Assembly (NCBI GenBank): GCA_020636275.1
Contig: JACJYD010000001.1
Coordinates: 1,681,001 to 1,745,000 of the forward strand
DNA: 64,000 nt
Source of the DNA: Lewinellaceae bacterium
GTDB taxonomy: Bacteria > Bacteroidota > Bacteroidia > Chitinophagales > Saprospiraceae
Direction of reading: 5' to 3'
Positions 18,001-27,031 of this stretch are shown piece by piece. A program made the translations under genes and the position numbers. The notes under the pieces are model-generated. The model had not been told where the DNA came from and did no database searches. It was given only the letters and a program-made list of their open reading frames with translations. Position 1 is the stretch's first letter; the number at the start of each line of letters is the position of its first letter.

Positions 18001-18441
18001 TTACCGCAAGCGATCCATCGACCGCACCAGCTTTTCGTCCTTCCGGATGTAGCGCTGCGCCAGCAAAAGCGCGATAAGCGCCAGAAAAGGAAAATACACC
18101 CCGAGCCGGTCATCGGGCGCTGCCGCCTGGTCCATCACCGGGTCCTGCAGAAAAAGCAATACCGTCAACACCATCCCGATCAGGATGGCAATAAACGAAA
18201 ATATGCCTGCGCGGATCTGAAGCGTCCGGCGTTTATACAGGAAAATACTCCCAATGGCTAATGCCCCCCCTAACAGGTAAAAAACCAGAAGCGCCGGGGA
18301 ATCCTCAATGGAGTACCGGCCATCGGAAAATAAGGTCGAGGCACTTACCGTTTCAGAGGTGCCGGCAAAGGGAACACCCAGTAATGCAAAGATCAAACCA
18401 CCGGCCAGAAGCAAGAATACCGATTGAATGCGTTGTATCAT
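18001..18441 (-). CDS. DUF4293 family membrane protein
   Basis: 146 residues with four membrane spans. The start MIQRIQSVFLLLAGGLIFALL and the spacing of helices match the Bacteroidota-specific DUF4293 family, whose function is unknown. A periplasmic or extracytoplasmic loop (GTSETVSASTLFSDGRYSIED) follows helix 1. The C-terminus is basic (IRKDEKLVRSMDRLR). It is convergent with exbD and divergent from the OstA-like gene. Confidence 0.8.
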   Translation of the reverse strand: MIQRIQSVFLLLAGGLIFALLGVPFAGTSETVSASTLFSDGRYSIEDSPALLVFYLLGGALAIGSIFLYKRRTLQIRAGIFSFIAILIGMVLTVLLFLQDPVMDQAAAPDDRLGVYFPFLALIALLLAQRYIRKDEKLVRSMDRLR

Positions 18442-18571
18442 CTATCTTCTTTTTTTTGGTAAATTTAATAGTGTGTTTATAATAAGGGTTTCCGCAAACC
18501 AATTCATTTTAAATCAGACCAAAGATACGTTTTGCACCGGGATTCCTAATTTTGCAGCCGAACACTTTTCT

Positions 18572-20398
18572 ATGCAGCAACGTCTCGTTCTTTATAAAAT
18601 TTACCTTCTCCTCGTTCTGTTCCTGGCAGGTGGATCCGCCATTGCCCAGACCGAACCCGCCGGAAAGGAACCCACCCCGGTCAATGTAGACTTCAGCGAT
18701 CTGTTTGAATATATCCAGCAAAAAGGCCAAACCGTACAAAAACTCCTGGGCTCCGTAGAACTCCACCAGGATAGCGTCTATATGTCCTGCGACTCAGCCT
18801 TCATCTTTAACGAACTGGATGTTACCGCCATGGGGCGCGTGCTGATCCAGCAGAGCGATTCGGTATCTATCTTTGCCGATTCCCTCGCTTACCAGGGGGC
18901 TATCCGGGTGGCCGACTTGTTTGGGCAAGTGATCCTGATGAACGGAAGCCAAAAACTCTTTACCAACCGTCTCAACTACGATCTCAACACCCGGATCGCC
19001 ACTTACGACCAGGGCGCGCTCCTCACGAACGATACGACCCAGCTGACCAGTAAAAAAGGATACTACTATGTCGATTCCGACGAGATCTTTTTCAAGGACA
19101 GCGTGCAGATCATCGATCCCAATTTCGAACTGCGGACCGACACCCTTTCCTATCGGACCGACACCCAGGTCGCCACTTTTTTGGCGCCGACCCTCATCGT
19201 ACAGGATTCCATTAAGATCTACTGCGAAGGCGGTTATTATGACGTGCGCAACCAGGTGGCTCAATTTACCGGTAACCCGCAGTACCAGAAAGGAAACGAG
19301 TCCCGGGCGACGGCTTATATCATCCGGTATGACGGAGAAAAAAGCGAAGTAACCCTCCAGGGGAACGCCCGCTTTGAGGAACCCGGCCGGAAAGCCTCGG
19401 CCGATGTGCTGAGGTATATGGAAGATACCGAGGAGATCTTTCTGATCGGCCAGGCCCGCTATGAGTCGGAAGACAAGGTCATCGAAGCCGATACCATTTC
19501 CTACGACCAAAAAAAGGAAATATACACAACACGCGGCCGATCCCTCATCAGCGACCCGCCTCACCTCATCGAGGCCGATCAGATCGATTATGAAAAGGAA
19601 GCAGGAATGGGTATTGCCCTGGGCAACGTCGTTTGGCAGGATACTTCCGCAGGCTTGTCCATTTTTTGCGATACGGCCCGGTACCGGGAAGAGGGGAGCT
19701 ACCTCCAGGCTATGGGCGGACGCAACGGACGGCCCATGCTCATCTCGCGGATCGAAACGGATTCCATGTATCTGACGGCAGATACCCTGATTGCGCAAAA
19801 CCAGTTGGATACCCTCACCCAGGACTCCTCGCGCATGCTGATGGCCTACCACGATGTCCGGATCTTTAAGTCCAACCTCCAGGCCTTGTGCGATTCGGTG
19901 TATTATTCCACCCGCGATTCCCTTTTTCGCCTCTATAAAGACCCGCTAATCTGGTCGGATACCTCCCAGTTCAGCGCCGATACGATCCACGTGCACCTGA
20001 CCCAGGATGGGATCGACCGGATCGACCTGTACAACCGCTCTTTTATCACCAACTCCCCTGACCTGAAGTATTTTAACCAGATCAAAGGGAAGTTGATAAA
20101 AGCCTATCTGGAGGACGGCGAGATCAGGCGAATGCGGGTGGAAGGCAATGCCGAAACGGTATATTATGCCCTAGATGATGCAGGCGCCTATATCGGGGCA
20201 AACAAGACGGTTTGCAGTGAGATGCTGTTCATTTTTGCCGAGCAAAAGCTCAAGGAGATCCGGTTTTACAAGGAGCCTTCCGGCCAGCTGCACCCGATGA
20301 ACCAGGCCGACCACGAAGCCCTTCGGCTGGATGGGTTTCGGTGGGAATACGACCGGCGGCCGAAATCGATCGTCGACCTTTTTAAGAAAAAACTGTAA
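18572..20398 (+). CDS. OstA-like protein (LPS transport-related, LptA/LptD jelly-roll)
   Basis: 608 residues from ATG 18572. The earlier in-frame ATG (18428) lies in the divergent gene's promoter region. Signal peptide MQQRLVLYKIYLLLVLFLAGGSAIAQ. The mature protein is a repetitive OstA/LptA-type beta-taco: many segments of the form GNVVWQDTS..IFCDTARY, ATGRVLIQQSDSVSIFADSL-like, and EADTISYDQKKEIYTTRG. It lacks a long LptD beta-barrel, so it is the periplasmic OstA-like protein of Bacteroidota. It probably takes part in moving LPS or another lipid to the outer membrane. TAATTTTG at 18547-18554 is a likely -7 element. The batE-like gene follows after 14 bp. Confidence 0.88.
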   Translation: MQQRLVLYKIYLLLVLFLAGGSAIAQTEPAGKEPTPVNVDFSDLFEYIQQKGQTVQKLLGSVELHQDSVYMSCDSAFIFNELDVTAMGRVLIQQSDSVSIFADSLAYQGAIRVADLFGQVILMNGSQKLFTNRLNYDLNTRIATYDQGALLTNDTTQLTSKKGYYYVDSDEIFFKDSVQIIDPNFELRTDTLSYRTDTQVATFLAPTLIVQDSIKIYCEGGYYDVRNQVAQFTGNPQYQKGNESRATAYIIRYDGEKSEVTLQGNARFEEPGRKASADVLRYMEDTEEIFLIGQARYESEDKVIEADTISYDQKKEIYTTRGRSLISDPPHLIEADQIDYEKEAGMGIALGNVVWQDTSAGLSIFCDTARYREEGSYLQAMGGRNGRPMLISRIETDSMYLTADTLIAQNQLDTLTQDSSRMLMAYHDVRIFKSNLQALCDSVYYSTRDSLFRLYKDPLIWSDTSQFSADTIHVHLTQDGIDRIDLYNRSFITNSPDLKYFNQIKGKLIKAYLEDGEIRRMRVEGNAETVYYALDDAGAYIGANKTVCSEMLFIFAEQKLKEIRFYKEPSGQLHPMNQADHEALRLDGFRWEYDRRPKSIVDLFKKKL

Positions 20399-20412
20399 AA
20401 TTTGGCACTGCT

Positions 20413-21156
20413 ATGAGATGGAATTTTCTTTTTGCAGGGATGTTCCTGTGGGCTTCGGCCTGGGGGGCCTCCGATCCGGGAGCGGTAATGCGGCAGGCTG
20501 TACAAGTGTATCAGCAAGGCGAATATGAGCGGGCGTTGAACCTGTTGGAAGGATTGGAAGAAGCGGGCTATGTTTCCGGAAGCCTGTATTTTAATTTGGG
20601 CAATTGCTATCATCAGACCGGTCAGTTGGGGAAGGCGATCCTGAACTATGAAAAGGGACGGCTGCTCCAGCCCGGCAACCGGAAATTGCAACACAACCTG
20701 GGCGTGGCCAGTTCGGAGGTCGCCGGCAATCCGCTACCCTGGCCTGAATTTTCCCTGGGCCGCCTTTGGGGTAGCCTGCGGGGCGCTTTGCCGGCAAACA
20801 CCTGGGCGGTTTTCGGCCTGATCCTCTGTTGGGCGGCACTGGCCGTATGGTGGTTTGGCCGTGGCCGGGAAAAAGACTGGGTTTGGAACTTCGGGGCCAT
20901 GGGATTGGCCTTCGTCACGGTCGTTTTTTGGCTATTGGCGTACAGCGCAACCCTCGCCCTGTCCTCCGAATTTTCCATCGTCATGGCAGATGAGCTCACC
21001 GTGCAGGTGGGGCCGGATACCCAGAGCGGGAAGGTCAGCACGGTTTACGAGGGGTGGAAAGTAAAGCGCCTGGACCGGATCGGCGATTGGATCAAGATCG
21101 AGCTTCCCGATGGACAGGAGGGTTGGGTACAGCCCGGTCAGCTGGAAAATCTCTAA
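20413..21156 (+). CDS. BatE-like TPR/SH3 membrane protein
   Basis: 247 residues. Signal peptide or N-terminal helix, then two TPR units (AVMRQAVQVYQQGEYERALNLLEGLEE; LYFNLGNCYHQTGQLGKAILNYEKGRLLQPGNRKLQHNL), two membrane helices (about 132-155 and 165-187), and a C-terminal bacterial SH3 domain (DELTVQVGPDTQSGKVSTVYEGWKVKRLDRIGDWIKIELPDGQEGWVQ). This TPR-TM-TM-SH3 order is that of BatE of the Bacteroides aerotolerance operon. No batA-D genes are adjacent, so it stands apart from its usual partners. It probably shares a transcript with the OstA-like gene. Confidence 0.8.
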   Translation: MRWNFLFAGMFLWASAWGASDPGAVMRQAVQVYQQGEYERALNLLEGLEEAGYVSGSLYFNLGNCYHQTGQLGKAILNYEKGRLLQPGNRKLQHNLGVASSEVAGNPLPWPEFSLGRLWGSLRGALPANTWAVFGLILCWAALAVWWFGRGREKDWVWNFGAMGLAFVTVVFWLLAYSATLALSSEFSIVMADELTVQVGPDTQSGKVSTVYEGWKVKRLDRIGDWIKIELPDGQEGWVQPGQLENL

Positions 21157-21186
21157 AAAAAACCCTGTTTCGCGATGAAACAGGGC
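21155..21186 (-). terminator. Terminator of rplU-rpmA (also downstream of batE-like gene)
   Basis: Stem ccctgttt / aaacaggg. Read on the minus strand it is followed by eight T, so it mainly serves the ribosomal protein operon. Confidence 0.8.
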
Positions 21187-21230
21187 TCCAAATATAAAGC
21201 TATGAAAACTAAAACTATTCTTTGGGAGGC

Positions 21231-21986
21231 TTAGTCCTTGTCCGGTTCTTTGCCTCCTTGCAGGTGATCCTGGTATTCTACCAGTTCATCCCATTTCCCC
21301 TCGGAAGCCAGGCTAGCCTGCTTGGCCCAGGTTGCGGGATCGTGCATCCGGTAACGAGAACCGGCTTCATCGAGGATGGCCTGCAACTTTGAAAGGTCTG
21401 CATTGGCCAGGTCGGCCCAGGTATGAATACCCGCTTCATTCAGCAAACCTTCGATCTTCGGTCCGATACCTTCGACCAATTTCAGGTCGTCCTGGGTCAC
21501 TTTCTTCCCGGAAGGTAAGGTGATTTTTTCAGATTTGCCAGCTTTTGGCGCACTTTCTGCTGCTTTCTTGGCCGGCTTCTGCGGTTGTTCAGCTTCTTTT
21601 TCTTCCGGCATTTCCGGAGCGGCTTCAGCAACCGGAGCCTCTACGCTTTTTGGTGCGGGGGGAGGAGCTGCGGCTTCTTTTTTGCCATTAGTCGGGGCTG
21701 CTTTTACCGGGGTTTCGGCAACGTCCACGTCCTCGAAAGGAAGGATGCTGATATACGTCCGGTTGAGGCGGCGCTTGTTAAAGATTACGGTTCCGTCTAC
21801 GGTTGCATGCAGGGTGAAATCTTTGCCCATGTAGACGTTTTCGCCGGGGTGGAAACGGGTGCCCCGCTGGCGAACCAGGATATTCCCGGCGCGGGCGAAC
21901 TGACCGCCAAAGAGTTTGACGCCCAATCGTTTACTTTTACTGTCCCGGCCGTTATCAGAACTACCTACACCTTTCTTATGTGCCAT
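21231..21986 (-). CDS. rpmA: Ribosomal protein bL27 fused to a helix-hairpin-helix tail
   Basis: 251 residues against the usual 85. Residues 1-87 are a complete bL27 (MAHKKGVGSSDNGRDSKSKR, LGVKLFGGQFARAGNILVRQ, HPGENVYMGKDFTLHATVDG). A disordered Ala/Pro/Glu/Lys linker covers roughly 90-160. The last 85 residues form a helix-hairpin-helix domain with LKLVEGIGPKIEGLLNEAGI, then WADLANADLSKLQAILDEAG and a tail RYRMHDPATWAKQASLASEG. That HHH type occurs as a DNA/RNA-binding or scaffold module in other proteins. I believe similar tails occur on ribosomal proteins of some Bacteroidota relatives. The frame is continuous, so the fusion is real in this assembly. Gene order rplU-rpmA is the normal one. 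Confidence 0.93.
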   Translation of the reverse strand: MAHKKGVGSSDNGRDSKSKRLGVKLFGGQFARAGNILVRQRGTRFHPGENVYMGKDFTLHATVDGTVIFNKRRLNRTYISILPFEDVDVAETPVKAAPTNGKKEAAAPPPAPKSVEAPVAEAAPEMPEEKEAEQPQKPAKKAAESAPKAGKSEKITLPSGKKVTQDDLKLVEGIGPKIEGLLNEAGIHTWADLANADLSKLQAILDEAGSRYRMHDPATWAKQASLASEGKWDELVEYQDHLQGGKEPDKD

Positions 21987-22025
21987 AACACAAATTATTT
22001 TTCTATGAACAAATGGGGACCGGAT

Positions 22026-22334
22026 TTAGCCGGCGATGGAATCGATCTGGATTTCGGTGAAAGATTGACGATGGCCGTTTTTCACGCGGTAGCCTTTCCG
22101 TCTTTTCTTTTTAAAGACGATCACTTTATCGCCTTTAACGTGGTCAAGCACGGTGGCATTGACCTTTGCTTTGAGCATCGGCGTGCCGATCTGGACTTTG
22201 CCTCCGTTGTCGATGAGCAGTACCTCATCGAAAGAGACCGAGTCGCCTGTTTCGGCTTCTAGCCGGTGGACGAAGAGCTTCTGCCCTTCCTCAACTTTGA
22301 ATTGTTGACCGGCTATGGTTACAATGGCAAACAT
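22026..22334 (-). CDS. rplU: Ribosomal protein bL21
   Basis: 102 residues from ATG 22334; the longer open frame (22457) runs into the upstream palindrome and has no bL21 similarity. MFAIVTIAGQQFKVEEGQKLFVHRLEAETGDSVSFDEVLL and KHRRRKGYRVKNGHRQ-type C-terminus (KKRRKGYRVKNGHRQSFTEI) are diagnostic. A normal-length large-subunit protein, 39 bp upstream of rpmA in the universal operon. Confidence 0.97.
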   Translation of the reverse strand: MFAIVTIAGQQFKVEEGQKLFVHRLEAETGDSVSFDEVLLIDNGGKVQIGTPMLKAKVNATVLDHVKGDKVIVFKKKRRKGYRVKNGHRQSFTEIQIDSIAG

Positions 22335-22367
22335 AGGTTGTTGGTTTATTAATTTAAAAATTGGCTG

Positions 22368-22375
22368 CAAAGATA
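22368..22375 (-). promoter_or_regulatory. -7 element of the rplU-rpmA operon
   Basis: On the minus strand the sequence reads TATCTTTG, 33 nt before the rplU ATG. The -33 region is TTTC rather than TTTG. Confidence 0.5.
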
Positions 22376-22429
22376 ATGATTTTCCGCGTACGGAGAAACC
22401 CCGGGCAAGAAAAATTCCCTTTATAGAAA

Positions 22430-22464
22430 AAGTGATTTGACGGCCTGTGGCCGTCAAATCACTT
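22430..22464. repeat. Perfect palindrome P1, copy 1
   Basis: Arms aagtgatttgacggcc / ggccgtcaaatcactt (16 bp each, no mismatch) with loop tgt. Two more copies with identical arms lie at 32078-32112 and 32675-32709. Downstream (about 22470-22483, ttgcggcggccg) is a degenerate remnant of palindrome P2 that also accompanies the other copies. Confidence 0.9.
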
Positions 22465-22484
22465 GAGATTATTGCGGCGGCCGT

Positions 22485-23711
22485 TCACAACAATTTTCGC
22501 AACCTGAAAGTGGTTTTGATCTTCTTCCCGTCCCGCATGACCTTGATCCGGATCATTTTTCCTTCCGGCCGGCTGAGCAGATGGTAAATGGAATCGAGGT
22601 CGAAGAACCGGAAGGAGGAGTAGTTGATACTCAGGATTATATCCCCGGCCTGGATGCCGGCCTCCTGGGCCGGAGATCCTTCGAGGACCATATGCACGAC
22701 AAAGGTTTTCAGGTCGGGACCGGAAGCGATGACCTGCATCCCGCTTTTGTCGACAGGAAATTTCAATTTGGACAATCGGTTGGGTTGGAGATAGAGGGAT
22801 CCCCGGTAATAATCCAGGGTTACCGTGAAGCGTTCCAGGATTTTATTTCCCAGGATGCCGTTCCGGTTGTTGAGAAATAGCGAATCGACCCCGCCACGGA
22901 TATCCTGGAAATGGACGGGGATGTCCGTAATTTTGAATTCGCCCATGGTCAGTTGAGGGAGGATTCCCATGGTTCCTTCCAGGCTGCCTCCCAAACCCAT
23001 GCCGATATTTCCGGGAAGGACCTTCTGGGGCAATTCCAGATTGGGGTGGGTATTCGGGTGCAGCAACATGGCAAGGCCGGCGCCAGAGTCGACCATCAGT
23101 TTAACAGGTATCTCGGGACCCGAAGCGGGTTTGATCCAGGTGGTGAGATAGGGTTTACTGCGGTGGATCTCAACAGGAAGCAACGTGCTGTTCTTCGGGG
23201 GATGAAACCGGTTGGGAGGTATGAGCCGGATCACCTGGTTTTGGTAGTCGATCTCCACCACAAATTGCCGGAACGCGTTGGCCCCCAGTATGCCGTGGAC
23301 TTCTTTTCCCGTATATTCATCGAAATGAAAGACATCATCCTCCAGCACCAGAATGGATTGATAGGGCAGCGACAGGTCCCCCAATCTGATATGAATGTTG
23401 CGAACCAGGTAAGCGGTGAGTTCGGAATCGAGGTCGGCGCCAACGATCTTGATCTCCCGTTCGTAGGTGAGCCCCAGCAAGCCGGCGAGTTCTACGCTGG
23501 TCAGAAGGGTCGTTTCAGCTCCCGTATCGAAAATAAAGGTGAGCGGAAGGGTTCTCTGGAAGGTCAGATGGATCAGTATGAAGTGATTTTTATATTCGAA
23601 AGGGATCTCGAAAACCCTTCCGTCAGGAACCGGTTGCGCCATTCCCGACACCTTGAGCAGGACCAGAAAAAAGGCCCAACTCCACAACCGGTTGGTTTTT
23701 GAAAACTTCAT
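22485..23711 (-). CDS. Retropepsin-like aspartyl protease with PDZ domain
   Basis: 408 residues with a signal peptide (to about residue 25). Two clan AA aspartyl-protease half-domains are seen: IFDTGAETT (Asp62) and MVDSGAGLA (Asp208), each followed by a hydrophobic beta strand and a G-[IL]-LG motif (GILGANAFRQF, GILGNKILERF). The C-terminal 85 residues are a PDZ domain (VLEGSPAQEAGIQAGDIILSIN). The combination is common in Bacteroidota secreted or periplasmic proteins of unproven substrate. It is a single-gene unit divergent from the PAP2 gene, ending 20 bp from palindrome P1. Confidence 0.9.
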   Translation of the reverse strand: MKFSKTNRLWSWAFFLVLLKVSGMAQPVPDGRVFEIPFEYKNHFILIHLTFQRTLPLTFIFDTGAETTLLTSVELAGLLGLTYEREIKIVGADLDSELTAYLVRNIHIRLGDLSLPYQSILVLEDDVFHFDEYTGKEVHGILGANAFRQFVVEIDYQNQVIRLIPPNRFHPPKNSTLLPVEIHRSKPYLTTWIKPASGPEIPVKLMVDSGAGLAMLLHPNTHPNLELPQKVLPGNIGMGLGGSLEGTMGILPQLTMGEFKITDIPVHFQDIRGGVDSLFLNNRNGILGNKILERFTVTLDYYRGSLYLQPNRLSKLKFPVDKSGMQVIASGPDLKTFVVHMVLEGSPAQEAGIQAGDIILSINYSSFRFFDLDSIYHLLSRPEGKMIRIKVMRDGKKIKTTFRLRKLL

Positions 23712-23927
23712 ACCAGTCAGCTATTTACTTGTAAAGATCGCCACCGCGAGAAGGGCAGGGGCGATCTTAAAAACACTGCAACCGAGGTACGCAGTGTTTT
23801 TGAACTAGTTTTATACTCAAAGCGAAGTGGTTTTCTAAAGCATAAAGTCAATAAAGATATCCTTTATGTAGGATGGGCTGCACCTTTTATAAAAAAAAGT
23901 AGCTTTCACGGCTCGTCTTCAATTTAT

Positions 23928-23935
23928 TAACTTTG
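23928..23935 (+). promoter_or_regulatory. -7 element of the PAP2-type lipoprotein gene
   Basis: TAACTTTG, 29 nt before the ATG. The upstream partner is only TTTC. The rest of the 250-bp divergent intergenic region is AT-rich with no further feature that I recognise. Confidence 0.45.
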
Positions 23936-23964
23936 CAGGCAATTCACCAAAATACGACCGGAAA

Positions 23965-25293
23965 ATGACCTGGAGATCGTTTTTTCTTGCTTTGGCCTTC
24001 CTGCAATTGTTCGCCTGCACTCCTTCCGATGCCTGGAAAGAGAAAGCCGCAAACCCGGAATGGGCGCATCGTTCCATGAAACGGGTAACCGATGTGATCG
24101 TACACGACATTTTTTCCCCACCTGTAGCTAGCCGGGTCTATGCCTATACCAGTGTGGCGGGGTATGAAGCCCTGCGCCCGGATTACCCCAATTACCAAAC
24201 CCTGGCCGGCCAGCTGCGGGGGCTGCCCCCCGTTCCTCAACCGGAGGAAGGCAAGGAATATTGCCTTCCCCTGGCGAGTGCCCATGCCATGCTTACCGTG
24301 GGCAAAGCCCTGATCTTCTCTGAAGATTCCATCACGGTTTTTGAAGAATCGATCTATGACGAATTCAAGAAAATGGGAGTACCTTCCGCGGTAATCCAGC
24401 GCTCCATCGACTATGGACAAGCCGTTGCCGACCATGTGCTGGCCTGGGCCGGTGGCGACCATTACAGCGAAACCCGTTCCTATCCGAAATACGACCTCAC
24501 GGACGATCCCGCCAAGTGGCGGCCTACGCCACCCGATTATATGGACGGCATCGAACCCCATTGGCGGGATATTCGGCCCTTCCTGCTGGACAGCGCCCAG
24601 CAGTTCATTCCTCCGCCCCCTACCGCCTACGACGAGCGCGAGGGGAGCCAGTTTTACAAGGAGGTGATGGAAGTGCACGACGCCCTCCAGGGGGAGAATA
24701 ATTCCGAACGCCTGGAGATCGCCAAATTCTGGGATTGCAACCCCTACGTTTCCACCCATTCCGGCCACGTGATGTTTGCGACGAAAAAGATCACTCCCGG
24801 CGGCCATTGGATCGGCATTACCGAACTGGCCTGCAAAAAAGCGGGTGCGGATATGATGAAGTCGACAGAGGCCTACGCGCGTACCTCCATTGCGCTGGCC
24901 GACGCCTTTATCAGTTGCTGGGACGAAAAATACCGCAGCAATCTGGTGCGTCCGGAGACCTTTATCAACGTGTATATAGACAAGGACTGGCGTCCGGCCC
25001 TCCAAACGCCGCCTTTTCCGGAATATACCAGCGGGCATAGCGTCATTTCCACCGCTGCCGCGGTGACGCTGACCGATCTGTTCGGCGAGCCTTTTCCGTT
25101 TGAGGATACCGTAGAAGAGGAATACGGGCTGCCCCGCCGTTCGTTCAACACTTTCCTGGAAGCCTCCGGGGAGGCTGCCGTGAGCCGCCTGTACGGAGGG
25201 ATCCATTACCGGCCTGCCATCGTAAACGGGGTTGAGCAAGGGCGAAAAGTCGGTCATTGGGTCGTCGATCACCTCACTACGGAAAAGGGTTGA
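23965..25293 (+). CDS. Vanadium-haloperoxidase/PAP2-superfamily lipoprotein
   Basis: 442 residues. The lipobox LQLFAC places the lipidated Cys at residue 18. The C-terminal half carries the acid-phosphatase/haloperoxidase site: KYRSNLVRPETF (Arg329), EYTSGHSVIS (His358) and SRLYGGIHYRPAIVNG (His414). These three would bind phosphate or vanadate. In the last motif the usual Asp four residues after His is missing (HYRPAIVNG), so exact chemistry is uncertain. Many Bacteroidota encode this lipidated form; substrates are unknown. It stands alone, between the divergent protease gene and recN. Confidence 0.88.
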   Translation: MTWRSFFLALAFLQLFACTPSDAWKEKAANPEWAHRSMKRVTDVIVHDIFSPPVASRVYAYTSVAGYEALRPDYPNYQTLAGQLRGLPPVPQPEEGKEYCLPLASAHAMLTVGKALIFSEDSITVFEESIYDEFKKMGVPSAVIQRSIDYGQAVADHVLAWAGGDHYSETRSYPKYDLTDDPAKWRPTPPDYMDGIEPHWRDIRPFLLDSAQQFIPPPPTAYDEREGSQFYKEVMEVHDALQGENNSERLEIAKFWDCNPYVSTHSGHVMFATKKITPGGHWIGITELACKKAGADMMKSTEAYARTSIALADAFISCWDEKYRSNLVRPETFINVYIDKDWRPALQTPPFPEYTSGHSVISTAAAVTLTDLFGEPFPFEDTVEEEYGLPRRSFNTFLEASGEAAVSRLYGGIHYRPAIVNGVEQGRKVGHWVVDHLTTEKG

Positions 25294-25317
25294 ACATAAG
25301 AAACTTTCGTACCTTTG
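25290..25317 (+). promoter_or_regulatory. Putative recN promoter
   Basis: TTG at 25290-25292 and TACCTTTG at 25310-25317 (17-nt spacer), 28 nt before the recN ATG. It overlaps the end of the preceding gene. Confidence 0.5.
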
Positions 25318-25345
25318 TGACTTGGCCCTCCCAAGCCATTTATCT

Positions 25346-27001
25346 ATGATTCGGAGTTTATTTATTCAAAATTATGCGATCATTGATGAGCTGTCGATCC
25401 ATTTCTCGGACGGGCTCACCATTATTACAGGTGAAACCGGTGCGGGCAAATCCATTTTGCTGGGCGCCCTGGGATTGATCATGGGCAAAAGGGCCGACAC
25501 CAAAGCCTTGTACAAGCTCGACCAGAAATGCCTCGTGGAAGGGTATTTCGATGTGCATGCTTACGACCTGCGTTCCTTTTTTGAAAAGAACGACCTCGAC
25601 TACGACGACGAGGTCATTCTCCGCAGGGAGATCCTTCCCTCCGGAAAATCCAGGGCCTTTATCAACGATACCCCGGTCAACCTCGAGCTGATGAGGGATC
25701 TCAGCCAGGCCCTGGTCGACCTGCACCAGCAGTTCGACTCGCTCGATATCCACAATGTGTCTTTTCAATTGCGCATGCTGGATGCCCTAGCGGGTAATAA
25801 ACCGCTGTTACATCAGTACCAGGAGTTGTACCGCGAATACCAGGCCGACCGCCATACGCTGGCGGAACTGATCCGCCAGGATCGCAACGCAGCCAAGGAA
25901 ACGGAATTCATCCAGTTCCAGTTGAAGGAATTGGTGGATGCTGCCCTTCAACCCGCCGAACAGGAAAGTCTTGAAGAGGAATTGGGACGGTTGACCAACG
26001 CCGAAGAGATCAAACGGACCCTGGGCGCCGTGTTCAACTACCTCAGCGAGGACGAGCAATCGGTGCTGGGGCAATTGCAGCATATGGTCGTCTCTGTAGG
26101 CGGCATCCGGAAATTCGGCCAGTCCATCGATGAGCTTTATCAGCGTTTTCAGGGCTTGTTGTACGAACTTCAGGACCTGTCGTCCGAATTTGAACGCCAG
26201 GCGGAAGACACCGAATTTGATCCCGAGCGCATTCTGGAGATCCAACAACGGCTGGATACCCTATACCGGCTTCAAAACAAGCACCAGGTGCAGACCGAGG
26301 AAGAATTGATGGCGATCCAGCGGGATCTGGAAGCCCGGCTGCAGACCTTCGACGACATTTCCGGAGAGATCAGCCGTCTTCAGGAAAAAACGGCGGAAGC
26401 CGAGCGCCACTTGCAGAAGCTGGCCGCCCAGCTCACCGAGCGCCGGAGTGCGGTCATCCCCGGGTTTGAGGGCCAGGTGCAGGACATGCTCGGCCAATTG
26501 GCCATGGAACATGCCCGCCTGAAAGTCGAAGTTTCGGCCCTCGATCATCCCGGTCCCACCGGCATGGACGAGGTCAATTATTTATTTGCCGCGAATAAAG
26601 GCGGCCGGCTGCAGATGATCAAAGACGTCGCCTCCGGCGGCGAACTCTCGCGGCTCACACTGGTAACCAAATCGCTGGTGGCCAGCGCTATCCCGCTGCC
26701 CACCCTGATCTTTGACGAGATCGATACCGGCATATCCGGGGATGTGGCACTGAAGATGGGACGGATCCTGCGCCAATTATCCAACCAGCACCAGGTGGTG
26801 GTCATTACCCATTCTCCGCAGGTGGCTTCCAAGGCCGATGTGCACTATTTCGTGTACAAGCAAGTACAGGAAGAGCGCACGGTAGCGGAGGTGCGACTCC
26901 TTTCGGAAGAGGAGCGCGTCACCTCCATTGCGACGATGTTGAGTCAGAGTCCACCCAGCGAATCCGCGATCCGGAATGCCCGGGAACTGTTGGCCGGATA
27001 A
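25346..27001 (+). CDS. recN: DNA repair protein RecN
   Basis: 551-residue SMC-like ATPase for double-strand break repair. Start MIRSLFIQNYAIIDEL at 25346 (the open frame extends upstream into the previous gene). Walker A GETGAGKS is at residues 29-36. Two coiled-coil arms flank the middle. The signature and Walker B lie near the C-terminus: VASGGELSRLTLV and LIFDEIDTGISGDVAL, then VVVITHSPQVASKADVHYFV. Normal length. fabI follows after 30 bp in the same direction, so the two may be co-transcribed. Confidence 0.96.
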   Translation: MIRSLFIQNYAIIDELSIHFSDGLTIITGETGAGKSILLGALGLIMGKRADTKALYKLDQKCLVEGYFDVHAYDLRSFFEKNDLDYDDEVILRREILPSGKSRAFINDTPVNLELMRDLSQALVDLHQQFDSLDIHNVSFQLRMLDALAGNKPLLHQYQELYREYQADRHTLAELIRQDRNAAKETEFIQFQLKELVDAALQPAEQESLEEELGRLTNAEEIKRTLGAVFNYLSEDEQSVLGQLQHMVVSVGGIRKFGQSIDELYQRFQGLLYELQDLSSEFERQAEDTEFDPERILEIQQRLDTLYRLQNKHQVQTEEELMAIQRDLEARLQTFDDISGEISRLQEKTAEAERHLQKLAAQLTERRSAVIPGFEGQVQDMLGQLAMEHARLKVEVSALDHPGPTGMDEVNYLFAANKGGRLQMIKDVASGGELSRLTLVTKSLVASAIPLPTLIFDEIDTGISGDVALKMGRILRQLSNQHQVVVITHSPQVASKADVHYFVYKQVQEERTVAEVRLLSEEERVTSIATMLSQSPPSESAIRNARELLAG

Positions 27002-27031
27002 CATGATAATATTTAAAACAAAACTTAAAAT

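Noticed and set aside
22335..22457. 41-residue N-terminal extension of bL21
   Set aside because: It reads through the promoter element and a palindrome. All bL21 proteins start close to MFAIVTIAGQQ.
23944..25272. 442-codon minus-strand frame mirroring the PAP2-type lipoprotein
   Set aside because: It has the same length because of codon bias in the real gene. The plus-strand frame carries the lipobox and the phosphatase motifs.
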